From Pedobacter sp. (GTDB taxonomy: Bacteria; Bacteroidota; Bacteroidia; Sphingobacteriales; Sphingobacteriaceae), in the NCBI GenBank assembly GCA_004295885.1, contig SEDG01000017.1:1-37725 (forward strand): a stretch of 37,725 bases of DNA. The letters are read 5' to 3'. Positions 25,431 to 35,008 of the stretch are shown one piece after another. Both the position numbers and the translations under genes were made by a program. Position 1 is the stretch's first letter; each line of letters begins with the position of its first letter. The notes under the pieces are model-generated. The model saw only the letters and a list, made by a program, of their open reading frames with translations. It searched no databases and had not been told where the DNA came from.

Positions 25431-28400
25431 TTAGTTTCTAATAATTGTGATGTAACCTTTAAACTGACTAATGCTTGTTCCAAAGTCTAAGATGTAATAA
25501 TAGGTATCTGAAGCTAATGGCGTACCGTTATAAGTCCCATCCCATTCGTTGGCATAACCCTTTTTGGTGTATACAATTCTGCCAGACCTATCAAAAATCT
25601 TTAAGGTATTGTTTGGATAGTAATCGATGTTTTCTATCGTAAACTTATCATTCTTGCCATCACCGTTAGGTGTTAAGATGTTTAATGGTTTAATTTTATA
25701 ATCATCTTCTACAGCTATCGTAACCGATTGACTACTTGTACAACCTGATGCATTTGTAACCGTAACTGTGTAGGTTGTCGTTTGTTTCGGTCTAACAGTT
25801 AAATTAGCAGTTCCTTGGCCTGCAACCGCATCGGTACTTGGCAACCAACTGTAAGTAACACCACCTGTTGCTGAAAGCACTACAGAAGTTCCTTTAGAAA
25901 TAAAAGTAGAAGTACTATTCTTCGTGATACCAATTACCGGTAAAGCATTAATGGTAACTGTAACCGAACCAGTAATCGCTTGATTTGTATTTGCATCGGC
26001 AATATTTACCAAGTTATATACAAAAGTACCAACCACATTTGTAGGGGCAGCTACTGTAACTGCGGTATTAAGCGAGTTTGCCACAATGGTTCTGTTTACA
26101 CCTCCATTAATGTTGTAAGTAAACGTGAATGGTGCGGTACCTACTGTTGCAGTGAAGCTTACATTAGGTGAAGTTGAATTGATACAAACACTTGTAGTTC
26201 CGCTTATGGTACCTGTTGGTTTTGGGATGATTTTGAAAATAGCTGAAGTATAATTAATTTGATAATTAACATTGATGGCTAAAGTACCTTGACCAATTAT
26301 ATAATCTCCAGGCATTTCGCCAGTAGGACGAGTTAAGTTGCCTGTAAATACATCGCTACCTAATAAAGCAGGAGCGAAAGTATAGGTTAAAGCTGGGTCA
26401 GTTGCTCCTTGGATTTTACTTTTTGCTGCGGCAGTAACAGCAATTTGTTTCGGTGCAATAGTTAGAACCTGAGTTTTTGGAGTTGCTGCATTATAAAAAG
26501 CATTCCCAATTTGATTAGCAGTTATGGTAACCGTTCCGGCTTTTAAGATATGGATATCGTTATTGCTGATCGTTGCAATATTGGTATCGCTACTCGTATA
26601 AGTTAAATTAATCTCATTATTATCACTTATTGCTCCTATTGGGAAATCTGGGTCGCCATAAGTAACTGTTTTACTTGGCGCTAAGGTGATAGTCTGATTT
26701 TTCTTTACATAAGCATCATCTCTAGTATACCAAATAGGCGAGGTGATAATTCTACTTCCATCGCTTTCTACAATATCAGCATAATAATAACCAGTTGCTA
26801 AATTGGCAAGACCAGTGTGCGTAAATGTTAAAGTGCCTGTTGTGCTGCTGGTGATCTCAACAGGATTAAGACCGCTTCCTGGTGTTCCGTACATTATTTT
26901 AATGCTGGTAATAGGACTTGTAGTTTTGGAAGTGATAGAGATTTCTGGTCCGGCGGCATTGGTAAATACACTTCCAACGGGTTGTTTATTGATTGTATAT
27001 GTGATTTTAGCTGCCGAATCTTGTGATGCATAAAAACGCATCTTTTTAATCGCATCTAATAAATCATTTTCGGTTAATGCAGGAGCTAAAACCACAAGTC
27101 GAGCTCTGGTGTGCCTACCAAAAGTTAAATTATGATTATCATGATCAATTGATGCCCCAAGGTGATAGCCTTTTGCCAACATTCGGTTGTAATAGCTGAT
27201 GTAGCTCATTGAACTTGCGGGGTCTGAATAAGTAGTGTTTGTAGAAAACGCTGGTCCACTTTCTAAAGCAGTTCCAACAATTGCACTATCCGCACTCAAA
27301 TCGTAAGTTGCTGAGATGTTATTATAGTCTGTAGTATTAGGGTGTGCCAAAGTAGCTACGGCATTTAAACCATGGCGATTGATAATTCTAAATAATCCAG
27401 TTGGACCTGTGTAAACACTTTTAGGAACATAAATTTGATTTTCCCCAGGTTCCCATCCAATTAATGAATCGATACCGTAAACAATTACGTGACCACCACC
27501 GCTGATTACGCCCCATTCCATACCGTGTAAAGCAACGAAATTAGAGGTTGTTGCGTTTTTAGCTGCCGTAATTCCAGGTTGCCAATTAGCTAAAGACATA
27601 CCCGCTTGTGTGTGGTTATGTTCTGATAAACCCAAGAAATCCAAATTCATTGAATTTTTCGCAAAAGCATAATCATCTTCAGGTTTTTTGGTTAGATCAT
27701 CTTTATTTCCGTCAGAATAGCTACTGTGGCTGTGTAGATTTCCAAAATACCAATTAAGGTTATTTACATCTAAAATCCCAGTCTTATGGCTTCCTTTTAA
27801 CGGGTTCGTAGAAAGGTAAAGTGGACCGCCACTACAAGCACTATTTACAGCAAAAATAAAGAAGTTGTAAGTTGTGTTTTGTGATAATCCATTTCTAATG
27901 AATGTATTTCCAACACCTCTTTTAACTACAGTACCACCGCCAATTTGGTCGCCAACATTATAAACAGTTGTGTTTACTGGAGATGCTGTTAGTGAAGTCG
28001 AAGTGCTCATCACCACTAAATATTCATCAGCTGTGCTAGCTGTAAATGTACCTTGAACAAAATTGTAATTTGATGCAGTAACACTAAAGTTGGTCGGCTG
28101 AGCAGTTGGTCCAGCACAAGGCAATAATGTTTTTGTAGTTTGGTTTCCAGTTAAAACATTTGTAGTTAAATATTTTGGTCCACCAGTACAAGAAAGATTA
28201 TTTAAAGGGAAAATGAAATAGTAATACGCCGTAGAACTTACTAAATTGTTATCAGTAAAAGTATTGCTTACAATTTTGTTGTCTACAATGGCACCACCAA
28301 AAGCATCGCCCACTGTATAAGAAACTCCATCAACAGGCGTTGCGGATAAAGTGCTATTTAAACTACGAATGATTAAATATTCATTGGCATCCGTAGATTT

Positions 28401-30410
28401 ATTAAACGTTCCTGTAATACTTCCAGTAGTCACATTGGTAAAAGTTAATGCTGTAGCCGCAACCGTTGGTCCAGCACAAAGAGGAAGGTTTGGAGGGAAG
28501 TGAACACCTAACTGATCTGCGTCATCGCCATCAATTGCATTTTGAACTACGGCCAATGTTACTCTTTGCCAATCATCAACAATAAAGGTAGGACTTGGGT
28601 CGGTTACCGTAATACTTCTCACATAAGAAACGTCTTTGGCATTAACACCTTGACCAAAGGCATCCAATATGTTGCCATTTGCATCTAATATGGCTACACC
28701 GTCATTACCATTAAAATTAATAACTGCATTGCTGTTTTGCACTGCCGTAGTAGAAGTCAGGTAGGGAACTTCATTTCCATTGCCAGAATTGCCAATAATG
28801 ACAGTTCCTCGAGCAGGAATGGTAACAGTTAAGTTAACAGTTTGAGAAGGGTTTCCAGTGATATTGATATTGCCAGCATCTCCAGAAATGTTGTATAAAG
28901 CTAATTTTAAGTTTAGTGCTCCTGTATTAAGAGGTGCGTTGCTTAAATTGGTCAATTCTATCCATTTATTAACTGATGCACCTTCATAATATTGGCTAAT
29001 AATAATTGGTGAAATAACAAGCGGTAAATTTGCTGTTGTAACAGTCAATGTAGTTATTGATGTCTGTAAGTTTGGTACATTATCTTCCGACACTACATAA
29101 ACATTGTAGGAAGTCGCCCCAGCTAAACCCGTAATATTTGCAGTAACATCAGTATTTGCAACATTAGTTAATGAGCCAGATTTAAAAGCAGGGTTTCCGT
29201 TTCCATCTTGTCCAACTTTAACTTGTGCCGACGTTGTTGGTGCCGTTCCTGTTGCAGGAAGAACTACGTAATATGATTTTCCAGCTTCTGTAATGTTGCT
29301 GATTAAATCAAAGGAAGAGATAGTAATATTATTCGTTTTTGGATAAGTTGCTGTGTATAATGGTGGAGTAACATCACCTGCCACCCCTGTTCCAGTTAAA
29401 GCGACATTAACAGCTGTTGTTCCTGTACTAGCATTTAAAATATTCTCGCTTGATGCGCCTGTTGCAGTTGGCGTATAACGAACATAAACAGTAGGCGCTG
29501 CTGCGGCTTCAGTAGTTGTGTAGTTAATGGCGCCGCTAAAAGTTGAATTGTCTTTTGAAACGGTAAAAGGAGCAGGAACAGAAACATTAACGTCTGAAAT
29601 TAAATCTGTACCAGTTAAAGTGTATGTTTTTGATATTGAAGCTACATTAAGTGATTGGTTCCCAAAAGCTAGTGAAGTAGGGTTGGTAACTAAAAGGGGG
29701 TTGTTTACCGCCCCACCTTTGAAAGTAATGCTAAAATTATCTATAGCATAAATTCCGTCACTTCCAGTATCGTCCTTATCAGTCCATCTAATATATATAG
29801 TATTGCCGTTGGCTAAAGAAATAGAGGGAATACTTCCCGATATTGCTGTTTGATTGGCGGCCAGGTTTCCATCTACACCTGCGCTTACGGTAGTTGTGGT
29901 TAATTTTTCCACTAAATCCATTCCTGTCAACGGGAGCCAAGTCGCAGCTGCGTCTCCAATGCCTGTAGCATTTATGCTGTATTCAAAAGGTAAGGTTTCA
30001 ACGACTGTTGCAGTATTACCCGTTCTCCACTGCTCCATTAAGCCGCTTAAGTCTACAGATGTTACAGTAGAGCCAGTATTATTTGTATAAGCAGCTCCAA
30101 ACCTTGGTACCAAAGAGCCAGAAGCTAAACTCCCAATTGCTCTGTCAGTTGCTGACGCAGTACCTGTGTTATAGGCGGCACCTGAATTTGCTGATGTAGT
30201 GTACACAGTTAGTAAAATTGTAGCACCAGTTGTTACACCACTCGAGCCAGAAGCTTTAACAGCAAACCAGCCAGCAACAGGTGCGGTTGCTGTAGGAGTC
30301 ATTCCATCAAAGTTTTCTGTTTTAGCAGTATTTAATGCTGTTATCGAAACCTGCGAAAAGGTTTGAAGCGAAATGGCAAAAAGAAATAAGAAGAGTAGAT
30401 GTTTTTTCAT
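25431..30410 (-). CDS. Giant T9SS type B cargo protein with PHP metallohydrolase domain
   Basis: Start is ATG at 30410 (MKKHLLFLF), giving 1659 residues. Order: signal peptide (to about 20); a beta-rich N-terminal domain (about 25-230); a choice-of-anchor-like Ig domain (about 240-340); a lamin-tail-like domain around PIIISQYYEGASVNKWIELTNLSN (about 470-620); and two tandem FN3-like modules each beginning CAGPT. A PHP-like domain (CehA/McbA type) runs from about 885 to 1130 with YFGNLHSHSSYSDG, EHNHTQ, GGGHVIVYG and SIDHDNHN as metal-ligand motifs. Ig/Big-2 and MBG-like repeats (about 1240-1570) follow, then the gliding-motility C-terminal domain (ILTPNGDGKNDKF..WDGTYNG) for type B T9SS export. 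It is likely a surface metal-dependent hydrolase or phosphoesterase; substrate unknown. Confidence 0.9.
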   Translation of the reverse strand: MKKHLLFLFLFAISLQTFSQVSITALNTAKTENFDGMTPTATAPVAGWFAVKASGSSGVTTGATILLTVYTTSANSGAAYNTGTASATDRAIGSLASGSLVPRFGAAYTNNTGSTVTSVDLSGLMEQWRTGNTATVVETLPFEYSINATGIGDAAATWLPLTGMDLVEKLTTTTVSAGVDGNLAANQTAISGSIPSISLANGNTIYIRWTDKDDTGSDGIYAIDNFSITFKGGAVNNPLLVTNPTSLAFGNQSLNVASISKTYTLTGTDLISDVNVSVPAPFTVSKDNSTFSGAINYTTTEAAAAPTVYVRYTPTATGASSENILNASTGTTAVNVALTGTGVAGDVTPPLYTATYPKTNNITISSFDLISNITEAGKSYYVVLPATGTAPTTSAQVKVGQDGNGNPAFKSGSLTNVANTDVTANITGLAGATSYNVYVVSEDNVPNLQTSITTLTVTTANLPLVISPIIISQYYEGASVNKWIELTNLSNAPLNTGALNLKLALYNISGDAGNINITGNPSQTVNLTVTIPARGTVIIGNSGNGNEVPYLTSTTAVQNSNAVINFNGNDGVAILDANGNILDAFGQGVNAKDVSYVRSITVTDPSPTFIVDDWQRVTLAVVQNAIDGDDADQLGVHFPPNLPLCAGPTVAATALTFTNVTTGSITGTFNKSTDANEYLIIRSLNSTLSATPVDGVSYTVGDAFGGAIVDNKIVSNTFTDNNLVSSTAYYYFIFPLNNLSCTGGPKYLTTNVLTGNQTTKTLLPCAGPTAQPTNFSVTASNYNFVQGTFTASTADEYLVVMSTSTSLTASPVNTTVYNVGDQIGGGTVVKRGVGNTFIRNGLSQNTTYNFFIFAVNSACSGGPLYLSTNPLKGSHKTGILDVNNLNWYFGNLHSHSSYSDGNKDDLTKKPEDDYAFAKNSMNLDFLGLSEHNHTQAGMSLANWQPGITAAKNATTSNFVALHGMEWGVISGGGHVIVYGIDSLIGWEPGENQIYVPKSVYTGPTGLFRIINRHGLNAVATLAHPNTTDYNNISATYDLSADSAIVGTALESGPAFSTNTTYSDPASSMSYISYYNRMLAKGYHLGASIDHDNHNLTFGRHTRARLVVLAPALTENDLLDAIKKMRFYASQDSAAKITYTINKQPVGSVFTNAAGPEISITSKTTSPITSIKIMYGTPGSGLNPVEITSSTTGTLTFTHTGLANLATGYYYADIVESDGSRIITSPIWYTRDDAYVKKNQTITLAPSKTVTYGDPDFPIGAISDNNEINLTYTSSDTNIATISNNDIHILKAGTVTITANQIGNAFYNAATPKTQVLTIAPKQIAVTAAAKSKIQGATDPALTYTFAPALLGSDVFTGNLTRPTGEMPGDYIIGQGTLAINVNYQINYTSAIFKIIPKPTGTISGTTSVCINSTSPNVSFTATVGTAPFTFTYNINGGVNRTIVANSLNTAVTVAAPTNVVGTFVYNLVNIADANTNQAITGSVTVTINALPVIGITKNSTSTFISKGTSVVLSATGGVTYSWLPSTDAVAGQGTANLTVRPKQTTTYTVTVTNASGCTSSQSVTIAVEDDYKIKPLNILTPNGDGKNDKFTIENIDYYPNNTLKIFDRSGRIVYTKKGYANEWDGTYNGTPLASDTYYYILDFGTSISQFKGYITIIRN

Positions 30411-30415
30411 ATACA

Positions 30416-30438
30416 ATTTGTTTGTTCAAACAAATGTA
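30416..30438 (-). promoter_or_regulatory. -7 box overlapping a 9-bp inverted repeat before the cargo gene
   Basis: On the minus strand TACATTTG (30431-30438) fits TAnnTTTG, and ATTTGTTTG (30427-30435) is perfectly inverted as CAAACAAAT (30416-30424) with a 2-bp centre. The palindrome overlaps the -7 box and ends 5 bp before the ATG, so it could be an operator or an initiation-blocking RNA hairpin. Confidence 0.45.
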
Positions 30439-30590
30439 TACCTAAAAGAGAACTCTGATGTTAATTTGTGGTTAAATATTTTCCTTTGTGGAAAAATAAT
30501 TTAACAATTATTTCGTTATATGATGTTTTACTTGCTAAACTGTTAAGTTTTATTGGTTTTTTTAGAATTAAGTAAGGATGGTAAATTTCG

Positions 30591-31211
30591 TTAAAGGAAA
30601 TCTTCAATGTTGCCTTTGCCCTCACGAATGACTTCAAAATCTCCTGAAGTACAATCAACAACTGTTGAGGGTTCGTTGTCTCCATAACCTCCATCAATAA
30701 CTAGATCAACCAGTTCTTGATATTTCTCCTCAATTAATTCTGGGTCTGTAGAATATTCGATCAATTCATCATCATCTTTAATAGAAGTAGATAAAATAGG
30801 ATTGCCTAGAGCCTCAACTATTGCCCTGGCAATGTCATTATCAGGTACACGAATACCAACCGTTTTTTTGTTAGAACTTAATAATTTAGGCACGTTATTA
30901 TTTGCGTTAAAAATAAAGGTAAATGGTCCTGGTAACGCTTTTTTTAATACCCGAAAAACGGTGGTGTCGATGGGTTTAATGAAATCTGAAATATGCCTCA
31001 AATCTGAGCAGATGAACGAAAAATTTGCTTTTTCTGGTTTTATGCCGCGAATGCGACAGATTTTTTCAATTGCTTTCTGATTGGTGATATCACAGCCCAA
31101 GCCATAAACTGTATCTGTTGGATAAATAATTAAGCCTCCTTTTTTTAAGACTTCAACTACTTGCTCAATAGCTCTTTCATTCGGATTTTCTGGATAAATC
31201 TTAATTAGCAT
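30591..31211 (-). CDS. L-threonylcarbamoyladenylate synthase (Sua5/YciO/YrdC family)
   Basis: Starting at ATG 31211 the protein has 206 residues (MLIKIYPENPNERAIEQVVEVLKKGGLIIYPTDTVYGLGCD), the core YrdC domain without the extra Sua5 C-terminal domain. YPTDTVYGLG, RIRGIKPEKANF and the K/R-rich nucleotide site region are visible. The enzyme makes threonylcarbamoyl-AMP from Thr, bicarbonate and ATP for t6A37 modification of ANN-decoding tRNAs. The YciO paralogue, whose role is less clear, is possible: the motif KANFSFI instead of the usual KRP..LP of TsaC makes me cautious. I prefer 31211 over the ATG at 31226 because a TATTTTTG box overlaps that region. Confidence 0.85.
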   Translation of the reverse strand: MLIKIYPENPNERAIEQVVEVLKKGGLIIYPTDTVYGLGCDITNQKAIEKICRIRGIKPEKANFSFICSDLRHISDFIKPIDTTVFRVLKKALPGPFTFIFNANNNVPKLLSSNKKTVGIRVPDNDIARAIVEALGNPILSTSIKDDDELIEYSTDPELIEEKYQELVDLVIDGGYGDNEPSTVVDCTSGDFEVIREGKGNIEDFL

Positions 31212-31214
31212 ACC

Positions 31215-31222
31215 CAAAAATA
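31215..31222 (-). promoter_or_regulatory. -7 promoter element before the Sua5/YrdC gene
   Basis: On the minus strand TATTTTTG ends 3 bp before the ATG at 31211, the same near-leaderless layout as for recR and the DUF502 gene. It supports the start at 31211 rather than 31226. No -33 box is obvious. Confidence 0.4.
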
Positions 31223-31306
31223 ACAATATTAAATTGCCTTTGTTTAATATGATTAGATAATTACATTTAACAAGATTAGAAAATCGTAAATAGAGAAGTG
31301 TTTTCT

Positions 31307-31314
31307 TATTTTTG
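31307..31314 (+). promoter_or_regulatory. -7 promoter element before the glutamate-synthase-like gene
   Basis: TATTTTTG lies 41 bp before the ATG at 31356, a normal distance for a short 5' UTR. No TTTG box is seen 19-21 bp upstream. Confidence 0.4.
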
Positions 31315-31355
31315 ATAAAGTTGTCTGCTAAATCTTCTGAAGCTAATTTTGAGAT

Positions 31356-32993
31356 ATGAGAAAAGCATTTGTTGCCATTGCCGCATTTTTAGTTGCCCTA
31401 ACAATTATGTTGGGTTTGTATCATCCATTTTTGTGGTGGTCGTTTATTTTCACTGGCCCATTTGTTTTACTTGGCTTGTATGATTTATATCAGCCTAAAC
31501 ATAGCATAGTAAGAAACTACCCTGTTTTTGGTCGACTTCGTTATTTTATGGAGGAATTGAGGCCAAAAGTTTATCAGTATTTTGTAGAAAGCGATACCAA
31601 CGGGAAACCGTTTAGTAGATTAAATAGGTCGTTAATATATCAGCGTGCTAAAAAAGATAACGATACCATTCCCTTTGGTACACAGCTAGATGTGTATGAA
31701 AATGGTTACGAGTGGCTAAGCCATAGTATTGCGGCAATTAGTCACCACGAGCTAGATGTAAACCCGAGAGTGATGGTTGGCGGTCCAGATTGCAAACAAC
31801 CTTATTCTGCCAGTATTTATAACATTTCGGCAATGAGTTTTGGTTCACTGAGCAAGAATGCTATCCTGGCCTTGAATGGTGGAGCAAAAATGGGCGGTTT
31901 TGCTCATAATACTGGCGAAGGTGGTATCAGTGATTATCACGCTGGTCCGGGTGGCGATTTAATTTGGCAAATCGGGACTGGTTACTTTGGCTGTAGAAAT
32001 CAGGATGGAACGTTTAATCCCGATGCTTTTGCCGAAAGGTCGAAGGCAGAAAACGTGAGAATGATTGAGATTAAATTATCTCAAGGAGCAAAGCCTGGTC
32101 ACGGAGGTATGTTGCCAGCTAAAAAAGTAACACCAGAAGTTGCTAGGATCCGTTTGGTAAAAGAAGGTTTCGATGTAAATTCACCTCCAGCACATTCAGC
32201 TTTTTCTACGCCATTAGAAATGATGGACTTCGTAAAACAACTTAGAGAACTGTCTGGTGGTAAACCAGTAGGATTTAAACTTTGTATTGGTAGGCGTACA
32301 GAGTTTTTTGCCATTTGCAAAGCAATGGTAGAAACAGGAATTTATGTAGATTTTATAACCGTGGATGGGGGTGAAGGCGGAACAGGTGCAGCGCCGCAAG
32401 AATTCTCAAATGCCGTTGGTATGCCTTTAAGAGAAGGTGTGGCTTTTGTTTATGATGTGTTGAGTGGTTTCGACTTGAAAAAACATATCAAAATTATTGC
32501 ATCGGGTAAAATTTCTTCGGGGTTTGATCTGGTTAAGAACATTGCTCTGGGTGCAGATTTATGTAACTCTGCCCGCGGAATGATGTTTGCGCTTGGTTGC
32601 ATCCAAGCTTTAGAGTGTAATAGTAATACTTGTCCAACGGGAGTGGCAACACAAGACGAAAGTTTGATGAAAGGCTTAGTAGTGGAAGATAAAACGGTTC
32701 GTGTATTTAATTTTCATCGATTAACTGTACAAAGTGCAGTAGAATTGTTGGGAGCTGCCGGTTTGCGCCATCCTTATCAACTAACTAGGGCTTATATTAA
32801 TCGCAGAATCGGTCAAAATGTAATGCAATCTTATATGGAAACTTTCCCATACATCCCTGAGGGAAGTTTGGTTCAGACGCCTTACCCTTCCCAGCACGAA
32901 TTGGGGATGGCATTAAGTACTTCGGCTAGTTTTGCCCCGACGGACTATAAAGTTTCGGCAGTGGATTATCAAACCGCAAGTTCTAATAATTAA
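31356..32993 (+). CDS. FMN-binding glutamate synthase family protein
   Basis: The 545-residue protein has two N-terminal hydrophobic segments (about 5-42) and then a domain homologous to the FMN/Fe-S synthase domain of GltB. Visible motifs are MSFGSLSKNAILALNGGAKMGGFAHNTGEGGIS, IEIKLSQGAKPGHGGMLPAKKV, VDGGEGGTGAAP, and CNSNTCPTGVATQ, whose cysteines are candidate cluster ligands. It lacks the N-terminal glutaminase domain of classical glutamate synthase, so it belongs to the stand-alone, membrane-linked branch whose reaction is not well known to me. No gltD-like partner lies nearby. It is probably monocistronic. Confidence 0.9.
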   Translation: MRKAFVAIAAFLVALTIMLGLYHPFLWWSFIFTGPFVLLGLYDLYQPKHSIVRNYPVFGRLRYFMEELRPKVYQYFVESDTNGKPFSRLNRSLIYQRAKKDNDTIPFGTQLDVYENGYEWLSHSIAAISHHELDVNPRVMVGGPDCKQPYSASIYNISAMSFGSLSKNAILALNGGAKMGGFAHNTGEGGISDYHAGPGGDLIWQIGTGYFGCRNQDGTFNPDAFAERSKAENVRMIEIKLSQGAKPGHGGMLPAKKVTPEVARIRLVKEGFDVNSPPAHSAFSTPLEMMDFVKQLRELSGGKPVGFKLCIGRRTEFFAICKAMVETGIYVDFITVDGGEGGTGAAPQEFSNAVGMPLREGVAFVYDVLSGFDLKKHIKIIASGKISSGFDLVKNIALGADLCNSARGMMFALGCIQALECNSNTCPTGVATQDESLMKGLVVEDKTVRVFNFHRLTVQSAVELLGAAGLRHPYQLTRAYINRRIGQNVMQSYMETFPYIPEGSLVQTPYPSQHELGMALSTSASFAPTDYKVSAVDYQTASSNN

Positions 32994-33357
32994 GTTTTAG
33001 CTGGTGTGTCATTCTGAGCGTATGATAAGACTTTTTTGAAAAGCCAACAACTTCAACTATCAAAGTTAGTCCGGCTATTCGTTCCAATTTCCGATGAAGA
33101 ATCGGGATGTTTACACTGCTATTGGGTTTAAAATGCAAGGATTGTACAGTTATTTAGGTTTGCGCCTAGCACCTGCCAAGAACCCCTATTTTTGTTAATT
33201 AAACCTGATTGAAGTGGAAAATTTTGTCATCCTGAGCCTGTCGAAGGACAAAATTTGAAATGAAAAGCAGGGCTGCATTTGCGATAGCGTACTACCTTTC
33301 ATTTTCAAAGCCTTAATAAAAACTAATTTGGTTGCATCAGCTATAAATTAGGGCAAT
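32994..33357. repeat. Repeat-rich gene-free spacer
   Basis: This gap holds several palindromic pieces and no convincing gene. A GTCATTCTGAGCGTA half-site of the dispersed family lies at 33008-33022. A TCCGAT..ATCGGGA hairpin is at about 33091-33108. A perfect 10-bp inverted repeat, AAATTTTGTC (33219-33228) with GACAAAATTT (33247-33256), flanks a second CCTGAGCCTGTCGAAGG core. The remainder (33110-33180 and 33260-33300) looks like degenerate repeat sequence. Confidence 0.65.
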
Positions 33358-33391
33358 AAAAAAAGTCGCTTAACATTTCTGCTAAACGACT
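33358..33391 (-). terminator. Rho-independent terminator of asnS
   Basis: On the minus strand AGTCGTTTAGC pairs with GTTAAGCGACT through G-U pairs (arms 33364-33374 and 33381-33391, 6-nt loop), followed by seven T. It lies about 37 bp after the asnS stop. Confidence 0.85.
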
Positions 33392-33428
33392 ATATCTTTA
33401 TTCTTTGCTTTTTTATCCTTATTCTCCC

Positions 33429-34865
33429 TTAAAACTCAGCGCTTTTTGGAAATCTTGGGAAAGCAATTACGTCTCTAATGTTTGTCATTCCGGTTACGAA
33501 AAGAACCAAACGCTCAAAGCCTAAGCCAAAACCAGCGTGAGGAGCAGAACCAAACCTGCGAGTATCTAAATACCACCAAAGCTCTTCTTGCGGAATGTGC
33601 ATTTCTTCCATACGTTTAGTCAACATGTCCATGCGTTCTTCACGTTGCGAACCGCCAATCATCTCACCAATACCTGGAAATAAAATATCCATGGCGGCAA
33701 CCGTTTTTCCATCATCATTCATTCTCATGTAAAACGATTTGATGTCTTTAGGGTAGTCAGTTAAAATAACTGGTTTTTTGAAGTGTTTTTCTACCAAATA
33801 ACGTTCGTGTTCAGATTGTAGATCAGCTCCCCACTCATCAATTAAGTATTTAAACTGCTTTTTCTGATTAGGTTTAGAATGTTTTAAAATCTGTATGGCT
33901 TCCGTATAGGTTAAACGTTCAAACTCGTTGGCTAAGCAAAAATCAAGTTTTTCAACCAATGATAATTCACTTCTTTCTTGCTGAGGTTTTGTTTTTTCTT
34001 CTTCTAGTAAACGTTCATTTAAAAATGTAATTTCGTCTTTGCAGTTTTCTAATGCATAACCGACTACATATTTCATCATATCCTCGGCTAATTGCATATT
34101 GTTCTCTAAATCTGCAAATGCAACTTCAGGTTCAATCATCCAAAATTCTGCCAAGTGGCGTGTTGTGTTTGAATTTTCGGCCCTAAAAGTTGGTCCGAAA
34201 GTATAAATCTGGCCAAAAGCCATTGCCGCTAATTCACCTTCCAACTGACCAGAAACAGTTAGGTTAGTTGCCTTTCCAAAGAAATCTTCTGAAAAATCTA
34301 CTTTTCCATCATCAGTACGGGGAGTTTTGTCGAAATCTAAGGTGGTAACCTTAAACATTTCTCCAGCGCCTTCTGCATCACTAGCCGTAATTACAGGTGT
34401 ATGCATATAAACAAAACCACGTTCGTTGTAAAACTGGTGTATTGCAAATGCTAAAGCATGACGAACCTTAAACACAGCATTAAAAGTGTTAGTACGGAAA
34501 CGCAAATGCGCTTTTTCCCTCAAAAATTCTAGGCTATGCTTTTTGGGCTGTAATGGATATTCGTCAGCGTTGCTGTCTCCAAGAATTTCGATACTTTTTG
34601 CTTTAACATCAACTTTCTGACCTTTACCCAAAGATTCAACTAAAGTTCCTTCAACAGAAATGGCAGCACCAGTTGTAATTCTTTTCAGTAATTCTTCAGG
34701 TGTATTGGTAAAATCAACAACTATTTGAATATTACCCATGCATGAACCATCATTCAATGCTATAAATTGATTATTACGGAAGGTTCTAACCCAACCCATT
34801 ACTTTAACTTCTGTATCAAATGCTGTAGAATTCAGCAGGTCTTTAATTTTTTCTCTCTTTATCAT
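33429..34865 (-). CDS. asnS: Asparagine--tRNA ligase
   Basis: A 478-residue class IIb aminoacyl-tRNA synthetase. An N-terminal OB-fold anticodon-binding domain (VKVMGWVRTFRNNQFIALNDGS) is followed by the catalytic domain with motif 2 (FRAENSNTTRHLAEFWMIEPEVAF) and motif 3 (GFGLGFERLVLFVTGMTNIRDVIAFPR). It charges tRNA-Asn with asparagine. The GFGLGFERL and EPEVAF contexts favour AsnRS over AspRS. A TATTTTTG box sits 24-31 bp upstream of the ATG on the minus strand and a terminator follows, so the gene is a single transcription unit. Confidence 0.96.
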   Translation of the reverse strand: MIKREKIKDLLNSTAFDTEVKVMGWVRTFRNNQFIALNDGSCMGNIQIVVDFTNTPEELLKRITTGAAISVEGTLVESLGKGQKVDVKAKSIEILGDSNADEYPLQPKKHSLEFLREKAHLRFRTNTFNAVFKVRHALAFAIHQFYNERGFVYMHTPVITASDAEGAGEMFKVTTLDFDKTPRTDDGKVDFSEDFFGKATNLTVSGQLEGELAAMAFGQIYTFGPTFRAENSNTTRHLAEFWMIEPEVAFADLENNMQLAEDMMKYVVGYALENCKDEITFLNERLLEEEKTKPQQERSELSLVEKLDFCLANEFERLTYTEAIQILKHSKPNQKKQFKYLIDEWGADLQSEHERYLVEKHFKKPVILTDYPKDIKSFYMRMNDDGKTVAAMDILFPGIGEMIGGSQREERMDMLTKRMEEMHIPQEELWWYLDTRRFGSAPHAGFGLGFERLVLFVTGMTNIRDVIAFPRFPKSAEF

Positions 34866-34888
34866 TACGCTATGCTCTATAAGGGCGT

Positions 34889-34896
34889 CAAAAATA
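34889..34896 (-). promoter_or_regulatory. -7 promoter element before asnS
   Basis: On the minus strand TATTTTTG lies 23 bp before the ATG at 34865. It matches TAnnTTTG. A -33 TTTG at the right spacing is not visible. Confidence 0.4.
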
Positions 34897-34974
34897 AGGA
34901 TTTAAACCTAAAATTCCTTATTTGTTTAAGCTAACTTTTCTAAAATTGCTATTTTCTTTATAGTTTAATATCGT

Positions 34975-34982
34975 TAAGTTTG
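34975..34982 (+). promoter_or_regulatory. -7 promoter element before the membrane histidine kinase
   Basis: TAAGTTTG matches TAnnTTTG and lies 26 bp before the proposed GTG start at 35009, which supports that start over the first internal ATG about 37 codons in. Confidence 0.4.
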
Positions 34983-35008
34983 TTTATCCCAAATCCCTAG
35001 TTTTAATC

